Assembly: GCF_003062295.1 (NCBI RefSeq)
Contig: NZ_PYCN01000033.1
Location: forward strand, 1 to 60,313
Origin: Bradyrhizobium algeriense
GTDB lineage: Bacteria; Pseudomonadota; Alphaproteobacteria; Rhizobiales; Xanthobacteraceae
DNA: 60,313 nt
Direction: 5' to 3'
Both the position numbers and the translations under genes were made by a program. The notes below the pieces were generated by a model. That model was not told the DNA's origin, did no database searches, and saw only the letters and a list, made by a program, of their open reading frames with translations. This document shows, piece by piece, positions 1 through 9,271 of this stretch; positions within the stretch are counted from its first letter, which is position 1, and each line of letters opens with the position of its first letter.

Positions 1-57
1 CTTGACGTCGAGCCAAAACACTGAGATCAGAAAATGCACCTGACGGCACCATCACAC

Positions 58-126
58 TGGTCGCGATCGATCGGAATGGGTGGTCACAATCCGTCGTAGC
101 GGGTGGTCGCGATCGTCGGAATACGC
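58..126. repeat. Three 23-bp tandem repeats, IS21-type end
   Basis: Three consecutive 23-bp units begin at 58, 81 and 104, each starting TGGTC and sharing an ATC-rich core followed by CGGAAT or a variant. Multiple short tandem repeats at the ends are typical of IS21-family elements, where they bind the transposase. No istA or istB lies next to them in this window, so this is probably an abandoned IS end. Unit length and phase are read directly; family assignment is inference. Confidence 0.55.
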
Positions 127-237
127 AAGGGGAGCCGCAGATCGAGGCGGTCCATCAAGGCTTTCTTAGAGCCCACACGGCAGTACGCGTAGAACCAGCA
201 TGCGCAACAGATAGACCGGCACCCGCCTAGTTGGGCT

Positions 238-546
238 ATGATGCAGGAATGCAGACTACGGGTAGAGGTTATGGCCTCAGGGGCTGATGCCATGTCTGAT
301 CGATTTCCAGTATTCGAGGTTTTCTTAAAACAGCGCAGGCGAAGATGGTTGTGGTCGGTCTGCACGACCGAAGGCACGCTGGTAATGACGGGTTTAGGAA
401 GCAGCCGATCCGCTGCCAGATATGAGGCCAACAGAGCGCTTTTTGTGTTGCTGCTTAGCGCGCCGTATCGTTCGCGACTTTCTGCTCGAGCGATCCAAGC
501 TGATCAAGAGGCTCGTGCGCGGCGCTCGCTTCCGCCCCAACCTTAG
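238..546 (+). CDS. Small conserved-looking rhizobial hypothetical protein
   Basis: A 102-residue basic protein with no recognisable catalytic motif. The core, roughly residues 19-75, is a pattern I recall from short hypothetical proteins of rhizobial symbiosis regions: RRRRWLWSVCTTEG, then SRSAARYEANRALFVLLLSAPYR. An internal ATG at 292 (MSDRFPVFEVF) would give a shorter protein beginning at the conserved part and may be the real start. It stands alone, with the IS21-type repeats upstream and no gene for about 400 bases downstream. No function is proposed. Confidence 0.5.
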   Translation: MMQECRLRVEVMASGADAMSDRFPVFEVFLKQRRRRWLWSVCTTEGTLVMTGLGSSRSAARYEANRALFVLLLSAPYRSRLSARAIQADQEARARRSLPPQP

Positions 547-946
547 AGCTACGTGACGCTTCGAGAAAGGCCGGCTCGTAAGCGGTCCCTCCGGAGCTCT
601 GGATTCAAGAGACTGGCCAGAATTCGGCGTTACCAAAGGATCTCTATCGACCCTCGGCTTATTCTCGCCTCGAAGCGACGCAGAACCGAGCCACAAGAGA
701 GACGATAGGCACGGTTGTCTGGGCTCCGAAAAGACCTCGCTTGCGGGGGGCCATCACATCGAGGCGGCCCATCAACTTTTTCTCAGAACCCACACGGCAA
801 TGCCCGCAAAACCAGCAGCCGCCAGCGGAAGGCTTACAGCGAGGCTTCTAGGAGGACACGCGCATCCTTTACTTTCACCTCCGCTGTATCTTATCTCGAT
901 TCGGAGTTAACCGACCTAAACAGTGCGCCGTTCTGCGTTCTGGTCC
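547..946. other. Gene-poor stretch with a degenerate repeat
   Basis: No convincing gene. Bases 757-823 are a diverged direct copy of 137-202: both begin ATCGAGGCGG and contain CCACACGGCA about 30 bases later. The two copies differ at many positions, so the duplication is old. A short open frame at 715-996 has no recognisable content and ends inside the marR gene. Confidence 0.45.
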
Positions 947-1462
947 TCAGAAATCCAGAGCGACTTTCAAGCGAGCTTTCTCTAGGCGATGCCTAAGTGC
1001 AGTGAGCCTGCTAGCGAACTCGGTCAGTTCGCGAGTACCGAATTCACCAAAAACAAATTCATCGAGTGCTTCCTGTTGTGCAGCAAGGCTCGCGAGATGC
1101 TTGTAAGTCTTGTCCGTCAGCGACAGCTGTACGATCCGAGCATCGCTCGCGGAGGGCTTGCGCCGCAGGAGGCCTTTCTTCTCTAGCAGCTTCGATTGGG
1201 TCGTGACGAATGACGAGTCGACGTGCATCAATTTTGACACCACATTGACCGGAACACCGTTTTCTCTGTCCAAGTCTGCCAACGCCATCAAGATCATCCA
1301 CTGTGGCCCAGTGATGCCAAGTGCATTGGCCCGGAATTGGCGCAGTTCCTCGAGGTACACATTGATGGATCTGATCTCCCACATGAACCGCCGGACCACC
1401 TCCTGACCCTCAGCAGAGCTAGTGCCGACGGCTCTTGCTAGATTGGGCAAATCCGACGGCAT
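947..1462 (-). CDS. MarR-family transcriptional regulator
   Basis: 171 residues with the MarR winged-helix plan. An N-terminal dimerisation helix (about 20-48) is followed by the ITGPQWMILMAL helix, a helix-turn-helix around 70-98 (VNVVSKLMHVDSSFVTTQSKLLEKKG region) and a wing around 100-118 carrying the family's D-x-R signature (ASDARIVQLSLT). MarR proteins are cytoplasmic dimers that usually repress nearby genes until a small ligand binds. The divergent neighbour is the LuxR gene at 2074, more than 600 bases away. The promoter side of this gene, about 1390-1880, has a degenerate copy at 3150-3710. Ligand and targets are unknown. Confidence 0.88.
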   Translation of the reverse strand: MPSDLPNLARAVGTSSAEGQEVVRRFMWEIRSINVYLEELRQFRANALGITGPQWMILMALADLDRENGVPVNVVSKLMHVDSSFVTTQSKLLEKKGLLRRKPSASDARIVQLSLTDKTYKHLASLAAQQEALDEFVFGEFGTRELTEFASRLTALRHRLEKARLKVALDF

Positions 1463-1773
1463 CGTGTTTCAGGGTTTCCCATGCTTGGCTTGTTTTCCCT
1501 TAGCGCAAATTAAAAATGGGGACAATGCCGCCGGAGGAAGCAGATCAGAATCGTTGGTACGCTTCGGACAAAAGTGAAGCGTCACGAATACAGCGATGAA
1601 GTAAAGACGAGTTCTGCACGTTGCGAACGGACCTATTCCTTTTCACTTCAGGCTCGGCCGATATCGAACCGGGGCGCTAACATTTCGCGCTTTGATCAGG
1701 TAGGGGTCACCACGTGGCACTCAAACGACCCGCAGAGCCGTGCGAACAAATCCATCGCCAAATAAGAACGGTC

Positions 1774-1790
1774 CATCAGATTAATTGATG
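1774..1790. promoter_or_regulatory. LysR-type box copy A (ATC-N9-GAT)
   Basis: CATCAGATTAATTGATG fits the T-N11-A dyad of LysR-type regulators as ATC-N9-GAT. It sits in the interval between marR (minus) and luxR (plus) and recurs nearly unchanged at 3621, 10243 and 22407, the last two next to a LysR gene and a LysR pseudogene. About 80 bases of flanking sequence are also conserved between copies A, B and C (CACCGGCCTATT nearby). Site identity is inferred from recurrence. Confidence 0.45.
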
Positions 1791-2073
1791 TTTGTCACCG
1801 GCCTATTACTTCCCAACGACACTCGGGGCGGAACATACTGGGGCGGCACAAACGAGTTCCGCCTAAGATAGGGGCATGGCATCTCCACCTAAGTGCGATG
1901 GCGGACGGGCAGGGTCTTTCGGAGCTGCTCCAGCTCGGCTGCGCGGGCTGGTGGGCATGGCTGTTCTGGCGGGAGCTCGCGCGACCTACGAGGCCCGGAC
2001 GGCTTCTTCGCCAAAAAAGCGAGGGTGAGGGCATTGCAAAGCACGTCGATCATGTTCAAATGGTAGAGCCGGA

Positions 2074-2802
2074 ATGAGCTCGGTCGAAAGCATCTTCCAG
2101 GAATTTAGTGATGCCATCCAAACCGCAACCAACGCGGATGAATTCGAGCGCGTCGCAACGCGGCTAACACAGAGGCTTGGCTTCCAGCGATTTGCCTATC
2201 TGCGCCTGACGGGCGAGAAGCCGATGTTGATCTCGTCCTATCCCAAATCCTGGACCAGCCGGTACTTCCAACTTGGATATCAGCAGCTCGATCCTGTGGT
2301 GCGCCGCGCGCGTGCCGAACACGCGCTATTCAGCTGGGGAGGCGAGGCGTCAGCGCTGGCCGGAAATCGCGAGCAGCGCCGCTTCTTCGATGAAGCGACG
2401 ACCTTCGGGATTAGATCAGGCATCACTGTGCCAATCAGGGGTGGATTTGGGCGCATGGCTGCATTTACGCTGGCGACGGGCGACCGCGATCTTCACCCCG
2501 AGCGGCTCGTGGCCGACGGGAAGGATTTGGTACACCTCGTCGGGTTGCACTTTCATTGTTATGTCGCCGCCAGACTTGACGTACTCTCTGCCAGTAAACT
2601 CGCCGCAAGTGAACTCACTCAGCGCGAGCGCCAATGCGTCGCATGGACCGCGCACGGCAAAACTGTCGCGGATATCGCGGTGCTGGTCCAGATTGCGCCG
2701 CGCACTGTAATTTTTCATCTTGAGAACGCGCGCCGCAAACTCGGTGCAGCATCTATTGCCCAATGCGTCGCCGAGGCCTTGCGACGCGGTTTGTTGTCCT
2801 AA
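2074..2802 (+). CDS. LuxR-family regulator with intact AHL-binding pocket residues
   Basis: 242 residues. An N-terminal autoinducer-binding domain (about 15-165) precedes a C-terminal LuxR helix-turn-helix (about 178-238, LTQRERQCVAW to VIFHLENARRKLG). All six residues that line the acyl-homoserine-lactone pocket of TraR-type proteins appear at the right spacing: W60, Y64, D73, P74, W88 and G116. A real ligand-responsive receptor is therefore likely. No luxI-type synthase is present in the window, which makes this a solo or orphan receptor answering to a synthase elsewhere or to plant or foreign signals. It is transcribed away from marR. The paralogue at 50032 has the same plan. Confidence 0.88.
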   Translation: MSSVESIFQEFSDAIQTATNADEFERVATRLTQRLGFQRFAYLRLTGEKPMLISSYPKSWTSRYFQLGYQQLDPVVRRARAEHALFSWGGEASALAGNREQRRFFDEATTFGIRSGITVPIRGGFGRMAAFTLATGDRDLHPERLVADGKDLVHLVGLHFHCYVAARLDVLSASKLAASELTQRERQCVAWTAHGKTVADIAVLVQIAPRTVIFHLENARRKLGAASIAQCVAEALRRGLLS

Positions 2803-2945
2803 TCATCCACACGCCCCGATCGAAGAGATCTTCGCCAAGAACACACCTGATCCGAGCGGCAGAGCCTCGCGACGTCGAGGCAGCTTGGCGAAAGTCGCCG
2901 AGCTCCCAGATCTCTTCTCCAAGGAGGGGTGAGCTAACTAAAAAC

Positions 2946-3134
2946 TCACGACGCGGCGGCGGCTTCGGAGTTTCTGTGGCCCGGAGGCTTCGGCGGTGAC
3001 TCGGGATTCGGCCGATGGTGGGGATGTTCATCGTGATCGTGATGATGCCGCTCGTGCTCGTGGTGCGGATCGTCATGACGGTGGTGCTCACGCCCACTGC
3101 CTTTCCGCGGCCAGACACTTTCCCTCCAGTGGTC
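2946..3134 (-). pseudogene. His/Asp/Glu-rich coding remnant
   Basis: On the minus strand, from the TAG at 3135-3137 to the TGA at 2946-2948, one frame reads a strongly histidine-rich run (EHHRHDDPHHEHERHHHDHD) followed by a proline-rich tail. Such runs occur in nickel/cobalt/zinc-handling proteins. There is no ATG or GTG in this frame, so at most it is the 3-prime end of a decayed gene. The matching out-of-frame peptides are low-complexity shadows. No function is claimed beyond possible metal binding of the ancestor. Confidence 0.3.
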
Positions 3135-3149
3135 CTACCGCTAGCGAAC

Positions 3150-3710
3150 TCGGTTGCCTCACTCTCAGCAGAGCTACTGCCGAACCCTCCTGCCAGACAG
3201 GGCAAATCCGGCGGCTTCGTATGTCAGGGTTTCCATACTTGGTTGTTTCCCCTTAGCGCAAACCAAAAAAGGAACATTGCCTCCGGAGGAAGCAGATTAA
3301 ATCGTTGGTATGCTTCGACAAAAGTGAGGCGGCACGAATGCAGCTACGGCATTTAACACGCATTCTGTACGTTACGTACAGACCTGTTCCTTTGGCTTCA
3401 GACTCGGACGGTTCGATGGCACTGACTCTGCTGGGCGATACGTCACTCTAGACCCCGTCAAGGATGGCAACAACAACAACATTCCTCCCACGCTCGCGAA
3501 CTGGCGAACAACCGATATTGTATCGGGCGCTAAGATTTCGCGCGTCTTGATCAGCCACTACGTGGCACTCAAAGACCGGCAGAGCCGTTCGAACAAATCC
3601 ATCACCAAATCAAAGCGGCCCATCGCATTAGTTGATGTCTGTCACCGGCCTATTGCTTCCCAACGATACTGCGTCGGCACAATAAGTTCCGGCCTAAGGA
3701 CAAGGTGATG
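3150..3710. repeat. Degenerate copy of the marR 5-prime region
   Basis: This segment repeats about 1390-1880 in the same orientation. The segments matching the first marR codons, GCAAATCCGRCGGC, TCAGGGTTTCC, CCTTAGCGCAAA, CCGGAGGAAGCAGAT, AATCGTTGGTA and the later CACCGGCCTATT block all occur in the same order, with substitutions and small indels. Copy B of the LysR-type box (3621-3637, CATCGCATTAGTTGATG) lies inside it. The marR coding region itself is absent beyond its first codons. It holds no credible gene. Confidence 0.65.
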
Positions 3711-4075
3711 GCATTTAGAACTAAGTGCGTTGGCTTATATCGTTGCGGTTTCGTGCAGACTCAATTGACTGCTAACGTTATTCGTTCTCGCAGAACTGCG
3801 ACCACACTGATTGATCCTCGTGCGAGCCGACGGTGCAGAAAGCGGACGGTAATTTCACGCGCTCGCCTCGTTGATGCCCGGACGCCGCACGTCGGCATCA
3901 GGCCTGAACACGTGCGTGTGTTCGAGACCAATCAGATTGCCACGATAGCCAGCAACGTCCGTCAGGTCGATCCCGGTACTGGCTTGAGCGGAACGCGTCT
4001 CTCCCTCGTTAGCTGGGCACGACGCGTTACGGCGTAACACAGGCATCTACGACTTCTTCTCTCGTCCGACGTGAA

Positions 4076-4095
4076 AAACATAGGGGTCTATGTTT
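4076..4095. promoter_or_regulatory. Perfect 8-bp inverted repeat upstream of the porin gene
   Basis: AAACATAG at 4076-4083 is followed by four bases and its exact reverse complement CTATGTTT at 4088-4095. It lies about 100 bases before the preferred porin start. It could be an operator or a leader hairpin; no U-tract follows, so a terminator is unlikely. Confidence 0.4.
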
Positions 4096-4195
4096 GCGTA
4101 CTTATGTGGGGGTTTCAGTGCAAAAAAAATCGGTAGGACCAATATCTAGCCGAGATGAATCTAACTTTGCGCGGCCACTGCCATCCGACAGATCG

Positions 4196-5737
4196 ATGGC
4201 ATGGCGATGGATCGCAACTAGCGCCTTGGTTGGTTGTGCATCTTCGTATTCACCCTCCATCGGTCATGCCGAGTCATTGGACGATCTAAGGCAAGAGCTG
4301 AAACATCTTCGGGCTCGAGTTCATTCACTTGAAGCGAACGAGCAAATTGGCTCGCGCGCCGATCGCGCAGCGGCTAAGGCGGCGAGACTGGCGCAAAAGG
4401 AAGCAGAAGAGGCGAGGGCACGCGCGCAGGAGGCGCGAGTTCAGGCTGAAGCTGCTCGTGCGAAGGCGCAAGCAGCGCAGAAGGGAGCAGATCCGCTGCA
4501 AGGAAGCTTCCCTGGCAGCATGCGAATTCCGGGAACTGATACGTCCTTTAAGCTGTACGGCTATGCAAAGCTCAATGTTTACGGAGATCTCGGGCCGCGC
4601 AACAGATCTGATACAATTACGGTTCCGTCTATTCCGCTATCACGTGGAGCGCTGGGCGCTCGGACGCCAGGAGATGTTGCTGTTAGCGGTCGGTATTCTC
4701 GATTGGGTCTTGATGTGAGGACGCCGATTAGCGAAAGCTTTGGAACTGTTCGTAACGTCCTCGAGGTCGATTTTGCGGGGCAGTTGTCTGATTCTACGAC
4801 ACAGGCAATTGCATCGAGCTACAGTACAAGACTTAGGCTAGCGTTTGCAGAATTTGGCAAGACTGATGGTTGGGGGTCCATAATTGCAGGGCAAACCTGG
4901 TCGCTGTACGACGATGCCACACTTAACCCGCTTCGTAGCGTCTCGGATTGGTCGACGCCAGCAACCACTATCGTGCGCCAAGGAGCGATTCAATACAACA
5001 AGAGCGTTGGATCGACGACGTTTAGTGTGGGCTTGGAGAACACATATAGCGACGTCACAAGCACCGTTGGAACGAGCTATCCCGATTCGAATGGTGGTGC
5101 GGGTTTTACTCCAAGTGGGATGCCAGATCTTACAGCGAGAGTCCTCTGGCGTGGCGAAAGCGCGTCTTTCGCTCTGAGGGGCATGATGCGGAATATCGAA
5201 ATCAACAATGGGGCTGGTATTCCTGCCCAACGATATGACGCGTCGACTTTAGGCTATGGCATTGGTGCGAGCGGGTCGCTCTACCTTTTGGACGGTCGTC
5301 TGGCACTGTTTGGGACGGCAAACTATGGACCCGGTATCGGTCGTTATCTCAGCATGGTCAGTCCAGGATTTGGTGCCGTAACCAACTTTGGCTTGCCCGG
5401 TGTAACCGCCCAAACAGCTACAATCGATGCGGTAACGGCGACGGCTGGCGTCGTTGGCCTGCAGTACAAGTTCCTTCCAAATCTCCAGAGCAATGCCCTT
5501 GTTGCAGCCGGCAAGCTCAAGTACCCCAATTATGTCAACCAATTCATGACAACTTCCAGTGCGATCAACAGGAGCTTATGGGCCACAAGTTTCAATCTGA
5601 TCTACAGCCCCGTGCCATCGATTGACCTCGGTATTGAGTATCTACATGGATCGCGCGCGCTGTTGGTTCCCGACGGGAACGGGGTTGTCGGCGGAACAGC
5701 CAACCGTATTCAAAGCATGGTGCTCGTTCGCTTCTAG
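4196..5737 (+). CDS. DcaP-like trimeric outer-membrane porin
   Basis: 513 residues from the chosen ATG. That start gives a signal peptide (MAWRWIATSALVGC to GHA), whereas the upstream in-frame TTG at 4094 adds 34 polar residues and would overlap a palindrome. After the signal come a predicted coiled coil of about 70 residues rich in Ala, Glu, Lys and Arg, then a beta-barrel beginning SFKLYGYAKLNVYGD and ending in the aromatic C-terminal FxF-like residue (VLVRF). Periplasmic coiled coil plus barrel is the DcaP-type plan; such porins pass small anionic compounds across the outer membrane. It is monocistronic in appearance. A role in uptake of the phosphonate handled downstream is possible but only inferred from proximity. 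Confidence 0.82.
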   Translation: MAWRWIATSALVGCASSYSPSIGHAESLDDLRQELKHLRARVHSLEANEQIGSRADRAAAKAARLAQKEAEEARARAQEARVQAEAARAKAQAAQKGADPLQGSFPGSMRIPGTDTSFKLYGYAKLNVYGDLGPRNRSDTITVPSIPLSRGALGARTPGDVAVSGRYSRLGLDVRTPISESFGTVRNVLEVDFAGQLSDSTTQAIASSYSTRLRLAFAEFGKTDGWGSIIAGQTWSLYDDATLNPLRSVSDWSTPATTIVRQGAIQYNKSVGSTTFSVGLENTYSDVTSTVGTSYPDSNGGAGFTPSGMPDLTARVLWRGESASFALRGMMRNIEINNGAGIPAQRYDASTLGYGIGASGSLYLLDGRLALFGTANYGPGIGRYLSMVSPGFGAVTNFGLPGVTAQTATIDAVTATAGVVGLQYKFLPNLQSNALVAAGKLKYPNYVNQFMTTSSAINRSLWATSFNLIYSPVPSIDLGIEYLHGSRALLVPDGNGVVGGTANRIQSMVLVRF

Positions 5738-5917
5738 CCACAAGCGTGCTTGAGCATCGCTGGCTGCGCGCACAACAGAAACGCCTTCTTACAAGAGGGC
5801 GTCGTTAATAATAATAAGGAAGGGATGGTCAATGACAGGTCTGGAGAAGGCCTGCCGAGAAGCAACAAGAGCTCAGTGTCGTCCAGAAGAGGGATGAGAC
5901 GAAACGTCCGCTCCTTA
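5738..5917. other. Intergenic spacer after the porin
   Basis: No gene recognised. The spacer ends at the left inverted repeat of the MITE-like element. Confidence 0.4.
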
Positions 5918-6136
5918 GATATTGTTGCAAAAGTCGATTTTCGCCGATGGCCAAAATTCTGCGGGCCGTGGCCGCGACTTTCGCGTACAAGATGTGAGGG
6001 ACCTCACGGCATAACGCAAAATTCGCAGGCGACTTCGGTAACGCGATTGAGGTCATACGAATCAGCGATCGTTCGCTACTTAGTGTTTTCGCGAAAAATC
6101 TTGAGCCTGCAACTTTCGACTTTTGCAACAATATCT
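5918..6136. mobile_element. MITE-like element with 19-20 bp terminal inverted repeats
   Basis: GATATTGTTGCAAAAGTCG at 5918-5936 is matched exactly in reverse complement at 6118-6136, enclosing 219 bases with no transposase. The TTGTTGCAAA ends resemble terminal repeats of small IS elements, so this may be a non-autonomous derivative or an internally deleted IS. No clear target duplication is seen. Its right part forms the artificial C-terminus of the adjacent IS66-associated gene, indicating that it inserted into or recombined with that gene. Confidence 0.6.
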
Positions 6137-6852
6137 GCAGCAAGCTGATATTCGGTAAGCAGCTTGATGCGGCTATTGCAATCAACTGTGTGCCCTGGGA
6201 AGAGCGGTGTTCGTTTGTAACCGGCATGAGCATCCACATAGGCAGTAGTCAACCGGCGCGGGGGTAGCGGATCGGCATCCAGTACTGACGCATGGCCTCC
6301 AGGGCCGTTGCGCAGGAATTGCTCGGTCTGGCGGGCCTTGCTTGTCGGTCCGAGCAGCGGACGGCCCTGATCGTCTTCACAGTGAATCAGGATGGGCAGG
6401 AGCAGTCCGTGATTGACGTTGCGGGTGTCGAGCAGAGGCGCCCAAGCCGATATTCTAGGTCGCATGGCGGCGTGGAATCCCAGACACCAGGCACGCGCAT
6501 CGACGTCGCCGTTCGGCTTGCGCTGATGGATCGGTTCGAACCGATCCGGGTTGGTGGAGAGGGTTTTGCCGATAGCGTTGTGGTGCTGCGCGGCGGCGGA
6601 GATCGCGGCGAACTCCGGCGTGCGGCCGTGGTTGAAGGCGTCGGCGTCGATTGCGAGCAGCGGACAGATCCAGTCGAGCGGACTGATCGACACCGGCCCG
6701 GCCACGATCGCAGCAATGTAGCCGTCCAGCACCGGCAGGCTGGTGGCGACGGGACGCCGCCCGACGCGGTCCTGCAGCCATCGCTCAAGCTGCACGAGCG
6801 ACATGGCGGCAGCCGCCATCGACGACGATGCCTTATCGCGACGCCGGCTCAT
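6137..6852 (-). pseudogene. IS66-associated accessory gene, 3-prime truncated
   Basis: The start ATG at 6852 overlaps the tnpC stop (ATGA), a coupled arrangement. The protein begins MSRRRDKASSSMAAAAMSL and has a conserved middle (LDGYIAAIVAGPVSI, WCLGFHAAMR) typical of the UPF0149/YecA-like gene carried by many IS66 elements in rhizobia. The natural C-terminus is replaced after the HAGYKRTPLFPGH segment by residues encoded within the MITE-like element (ending around 6076), so the end is chimeric. The role of these genes in transposition is unknown. Confidence 0.6.
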
Positions 6853-8407
6853 GCGGCCACCTGCGCGGTGCGCGCGTGGGCAGTCTTCCAGTTCCAGGCC
6901 AGCAGCTCGTGCAACTGATGGCTCTTGGTTCGCCCGGAGACGATGCGCTCGAGCACCTCGGCCAGGTAGGCCTGCGGATCGAGATCGTGGAGCTTTGCGG
7001 TGTTAACGAGCGATGCCAGGATCGCCCAACTCTCGGCGCCACCCTCGCTGCCGCTGAACGATGAGTTCCGGCGGCCCATTGCGATCGGGCGCATCGAACG
7101 CTCCACCGTATTGGAGTCGACCTCGACCCGCCCGTCGCTGAGGAACAGCGTCAGCCCATCCCAGTGATTGAGCGCATAGTTGATGGCCTCCGCCAACTTC
7201 GACTGGGAGAAGAGCTGGCCGACCATTGCCGTCAGCCGCGCCCTGAGCGTCTCCATCAGTGGTGCGGTCCTGGTGCGGCGGGCGGCAAGCCGCTGTTCGG
7301 CGCTGCTGCCGCGGATCTCAGCCTCGATGACATAGACCGCCTGCAGGCGTTCGATAACTTCGCGAGCGAACGGTGACTGGTCCGCCTTGTACACCTCGAC
7401 GAATTTGCGTCGGGCATGCGCGAGACAAAAAGCGAGCTGGATCGCGCCGCCATGCTCGCGGGCGAGCGCCTTGTAGGCGGCATAGCCGTCGACCTGCAGA
7501 ATGCCGGAAAAGCCCGTCAATTGTCCGGCGATCTCCTCGGTGCCGCGGCCGTCGGCGAACACATAGGCGACCGTCGGCGGTGAGGGGCCGCCCCATGGGC
7601 GATCATCCACGGCATGCGCCCAGAACTGGCAGATGCGGGTGCGACGTCGCCCGGGGTCGAGCACCGGCATCGGCGTCTCGTCGCAGAACAGCCGCGGCGC
7701 TGCTTGGATCGTTCGCAGCTGGAGTTCATAGAGGCTCTTGAGCCGCCATGCGGCACGCTTCACCCAGCCGGCCAGCGTCGCGCGGTCGAGATGAATGCCC
7801 TGGCTGGCCAGAATCTGCACCTGCCGATACAGCGGCAGATACCAGGCAGACTTCGACACCACCACGTGGGTCACAAGCGCCGTCGAGACCATGCCGCCCT
7901 CGATTAGTCGCGGCAGCACCTTCGCCTGCACCACGCCATCGGTGCAGCCGCGGCAGGCATATTTGGGACGGATCGTGCGCAGCACCCGCAGGATCGCCGG
8001 GATCACGTCCAGCACTTCGCTGACATCCTCGCCGATCTTGTGCAGACGGCCCTCGCAACATGGGCACGCCGTCGCGTCCGGCTCCAGCACCTGCTCGCAG
8101 CGCGGCAAGTGCTTGGGCAGCGCGCCGATGTTGCGCCTCGCCTTCTTGCGTGGCTTACCGGCCGGCTTGGTCGCAGGCAAATCATCGTTGGCTGGCGCAG
8201 GTGGTGTGACGCCGGTCTCCAGATCGTCCAGCTCGAGCGCGAGCTGCTCTGCGACGAGCGCCGCCAGCCGCTCCGAGCGCTTCCCGAACATCATCTCCTT
8301 GAGCGTCTGCATCGCCACACGTAACTTCTCGTTCTCGGCGTCAAGCGCGAGCACCATCTCGGTCAGAGCCGCCAGATCAGTCGGGAGAGCGTCGGGGCGA
8401 ATCGCCA
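6849..8407 (-). CDS. tnpC: IS66-family transposase TnpC
   Basis: About 519 residues from the ATG at 8407 (MAIRPDALPTDLAAL). A longer frame reaches 8513 but overlaps the tnpB remnant. The protein has an N-terminal leucine-zipper-like segment with the MMFGKRSERL signature, a cysteine pair zinc finger (ACPCCEGRL), the DDE catalytic core with FCDETPMPVLDPG, QVDGYAAYKAL and AFCLAHARRKF motifs, and the C-terminal VEVDSNTVERSMRPIAMGR and NSSFSGSEGG motifs. All are standard for IS66 TnpC. The frame is intact. It would need TnpA and TnpB to transpose, and TnpB is broken here. Confidence 0.93.
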
Positions 8408-8461
8408 TGATGATCAAAAGATACATGCACGCACTACAGGCTCCAGCGAAATCCTCACCTC

Positions 8462-8626
8462 TCAGCCGACAACGGCCGGCTGCTTCACAGGCTTGGGTGA
8501 AACACGCGTCCATGGGTTCGCACGCAGCGCTTCGCTCACCAGCGCCGACAACGTGTGCAACGATTTGCGAAAGTCGACCGGCTGTGCCGCCAGCACCACC
8601 TTGAGATCAGACCGTAGTGCAATCAC
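8462..8626 (-). pseudogene. tnpB: IS66 TnpB with large internal deletion
   Basis: Translation starts at GTG 8626, overlapping the tnpA stop. It reads MIALRSDLKVVLAA and DFRKSLHTLSALVSEAL, the normal TnpB N-terminus, then passes directly to NPWTRVSPKPVKQPAVVG, which resembles the normal TnpB extreme C-terminus. The result is 54 residues where about 115 are usual. The central block that carries the family's conserved tryptophan- and arginine-rich motifs is missing. This copy is almost certainly non-functional. Confidence 0.7.
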
Positions 8627-9084
8627 CGGATGCCCCGAAGCGCCGACAGCACCGTCGAAAGCGTCGCCAGCTCCACTCCCGGCTCAACCCGAATGCGCGC
8701 CCCGCTCATCTCGATCTCGACCACCCCGCCAAGCTTGCCTGGGGGCGATGCCATCTGCGGCAGCACCGTATGCGCCGGCGCCAGGCGGCCCGGCTCGCCC
8801 GTCGTCGCAGGACCGCCCTCGCAGGCGATTCGAACTGGCACAAAGCCTGGCGCCTGAACGCCTGCTGCCGTCGTGAACTTGTGCCGCCATACCGTGAGTA
8901 GCCCACGGACAACGCCATTGCGCCGAGCAACCTCGGAAATATTGGCCCCTTCCTCGAAGCTCTCCGCTACGATCCGTGCCTTCTCTTCCGCCGTCCACCG
9001 CCGCCGGCGCCGCTCCCCGGTGATCAACTCGATACGACGATACGAACCGCCTTCCTGCCTGGCATCAAGCATGGCATCTGCCAT
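8623..9084 (-). CDS. tnpA: IS66-family TnpA (IS3-like helix-turn-helix protein)
   Basis: The start is taken at ATG 9084 (MADAMLDARQEGG); an upstream ATG at 9138 adds 18 residues. A helix-turn-helix of the transposase-8 type occupies about residues 25-75 of the shorter form (RRRRWTAEEKARIVAES, then ISEVARRNGVVRGLLTVWR). The C-terminal part has the IRVEPGVELATLSTVL pattern of IS66 OrfA. The gene is full length and in frame. Confidence 0.85.
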   Translation of the reverse strand: MADAMLDARQEGGSYRRIELITGERRRRRWTAEEKARIVAESFEEGANISEVARRNGVVRGLLTVWRHKFTTAAGVQAPGFVPVRIACEGGPATTGEPGRLAPAHTVLPQMASPPGKLGGVVEIEMSGARIRVEPGVELATLSTVLSALRGIR

Positions 9085-9271
9085 CGATTCACTCCCAACG
9101 ATCAGCTCATGCCAGGCTGTATCGCAGACCAAGCTCACGACCGCGAGGTGGGGGCCTCGTGCCGGTTACGGAAGAGCGGTGTTCGTTTGGCGTCGATCTG
9201 TCAGACCTCTGTTTCAAAAAGACCAGCATCGTGCGATGCCGTTTAGAGGTGCGTCGATCGCCTTAGCGATA

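Larger units (their letters stand above)
6137..9200 (-). mobile_element. Defective IS66-family element
   Basis: Gene order on the minus strand is tnpA (8623-9084), tnpB with an internal deletion (8462-8626), tnpC (6849-8407) and an accessory gene (to about 6137). Stops and starts overlap between tnpA and tnpB and between tnpC and the accessory gene. The outer boundaries are approximate. The left end is lost at the MITE-like element, and the right end lies somewhere between the tnpA start and the LysR gene end at 9272. Loss of most of TnpB suggests that the copy is not autonomous. Confidence 0.75.

Noticed and set aside
1774..1790. Nod box
   Set aside because: The ATC-N9-GAT dyad is shared with nod boxes, but the second dyad and the AATCGATTTTACC-type end are absent and no nod gene follows.
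3705..4037. 110-codon open frame upstream of the porin
   Set aside because: Arginine/threonine-rich composition, no domain, and it overlaps the degenerate duplicated region.
6849..9138. Many long plus-strand open frames across the IS66 genes
   Set aside because: They are high-GC antisense shadows of tnpA and tnpC, rich in Arg, Pro and Ser with no domain content.
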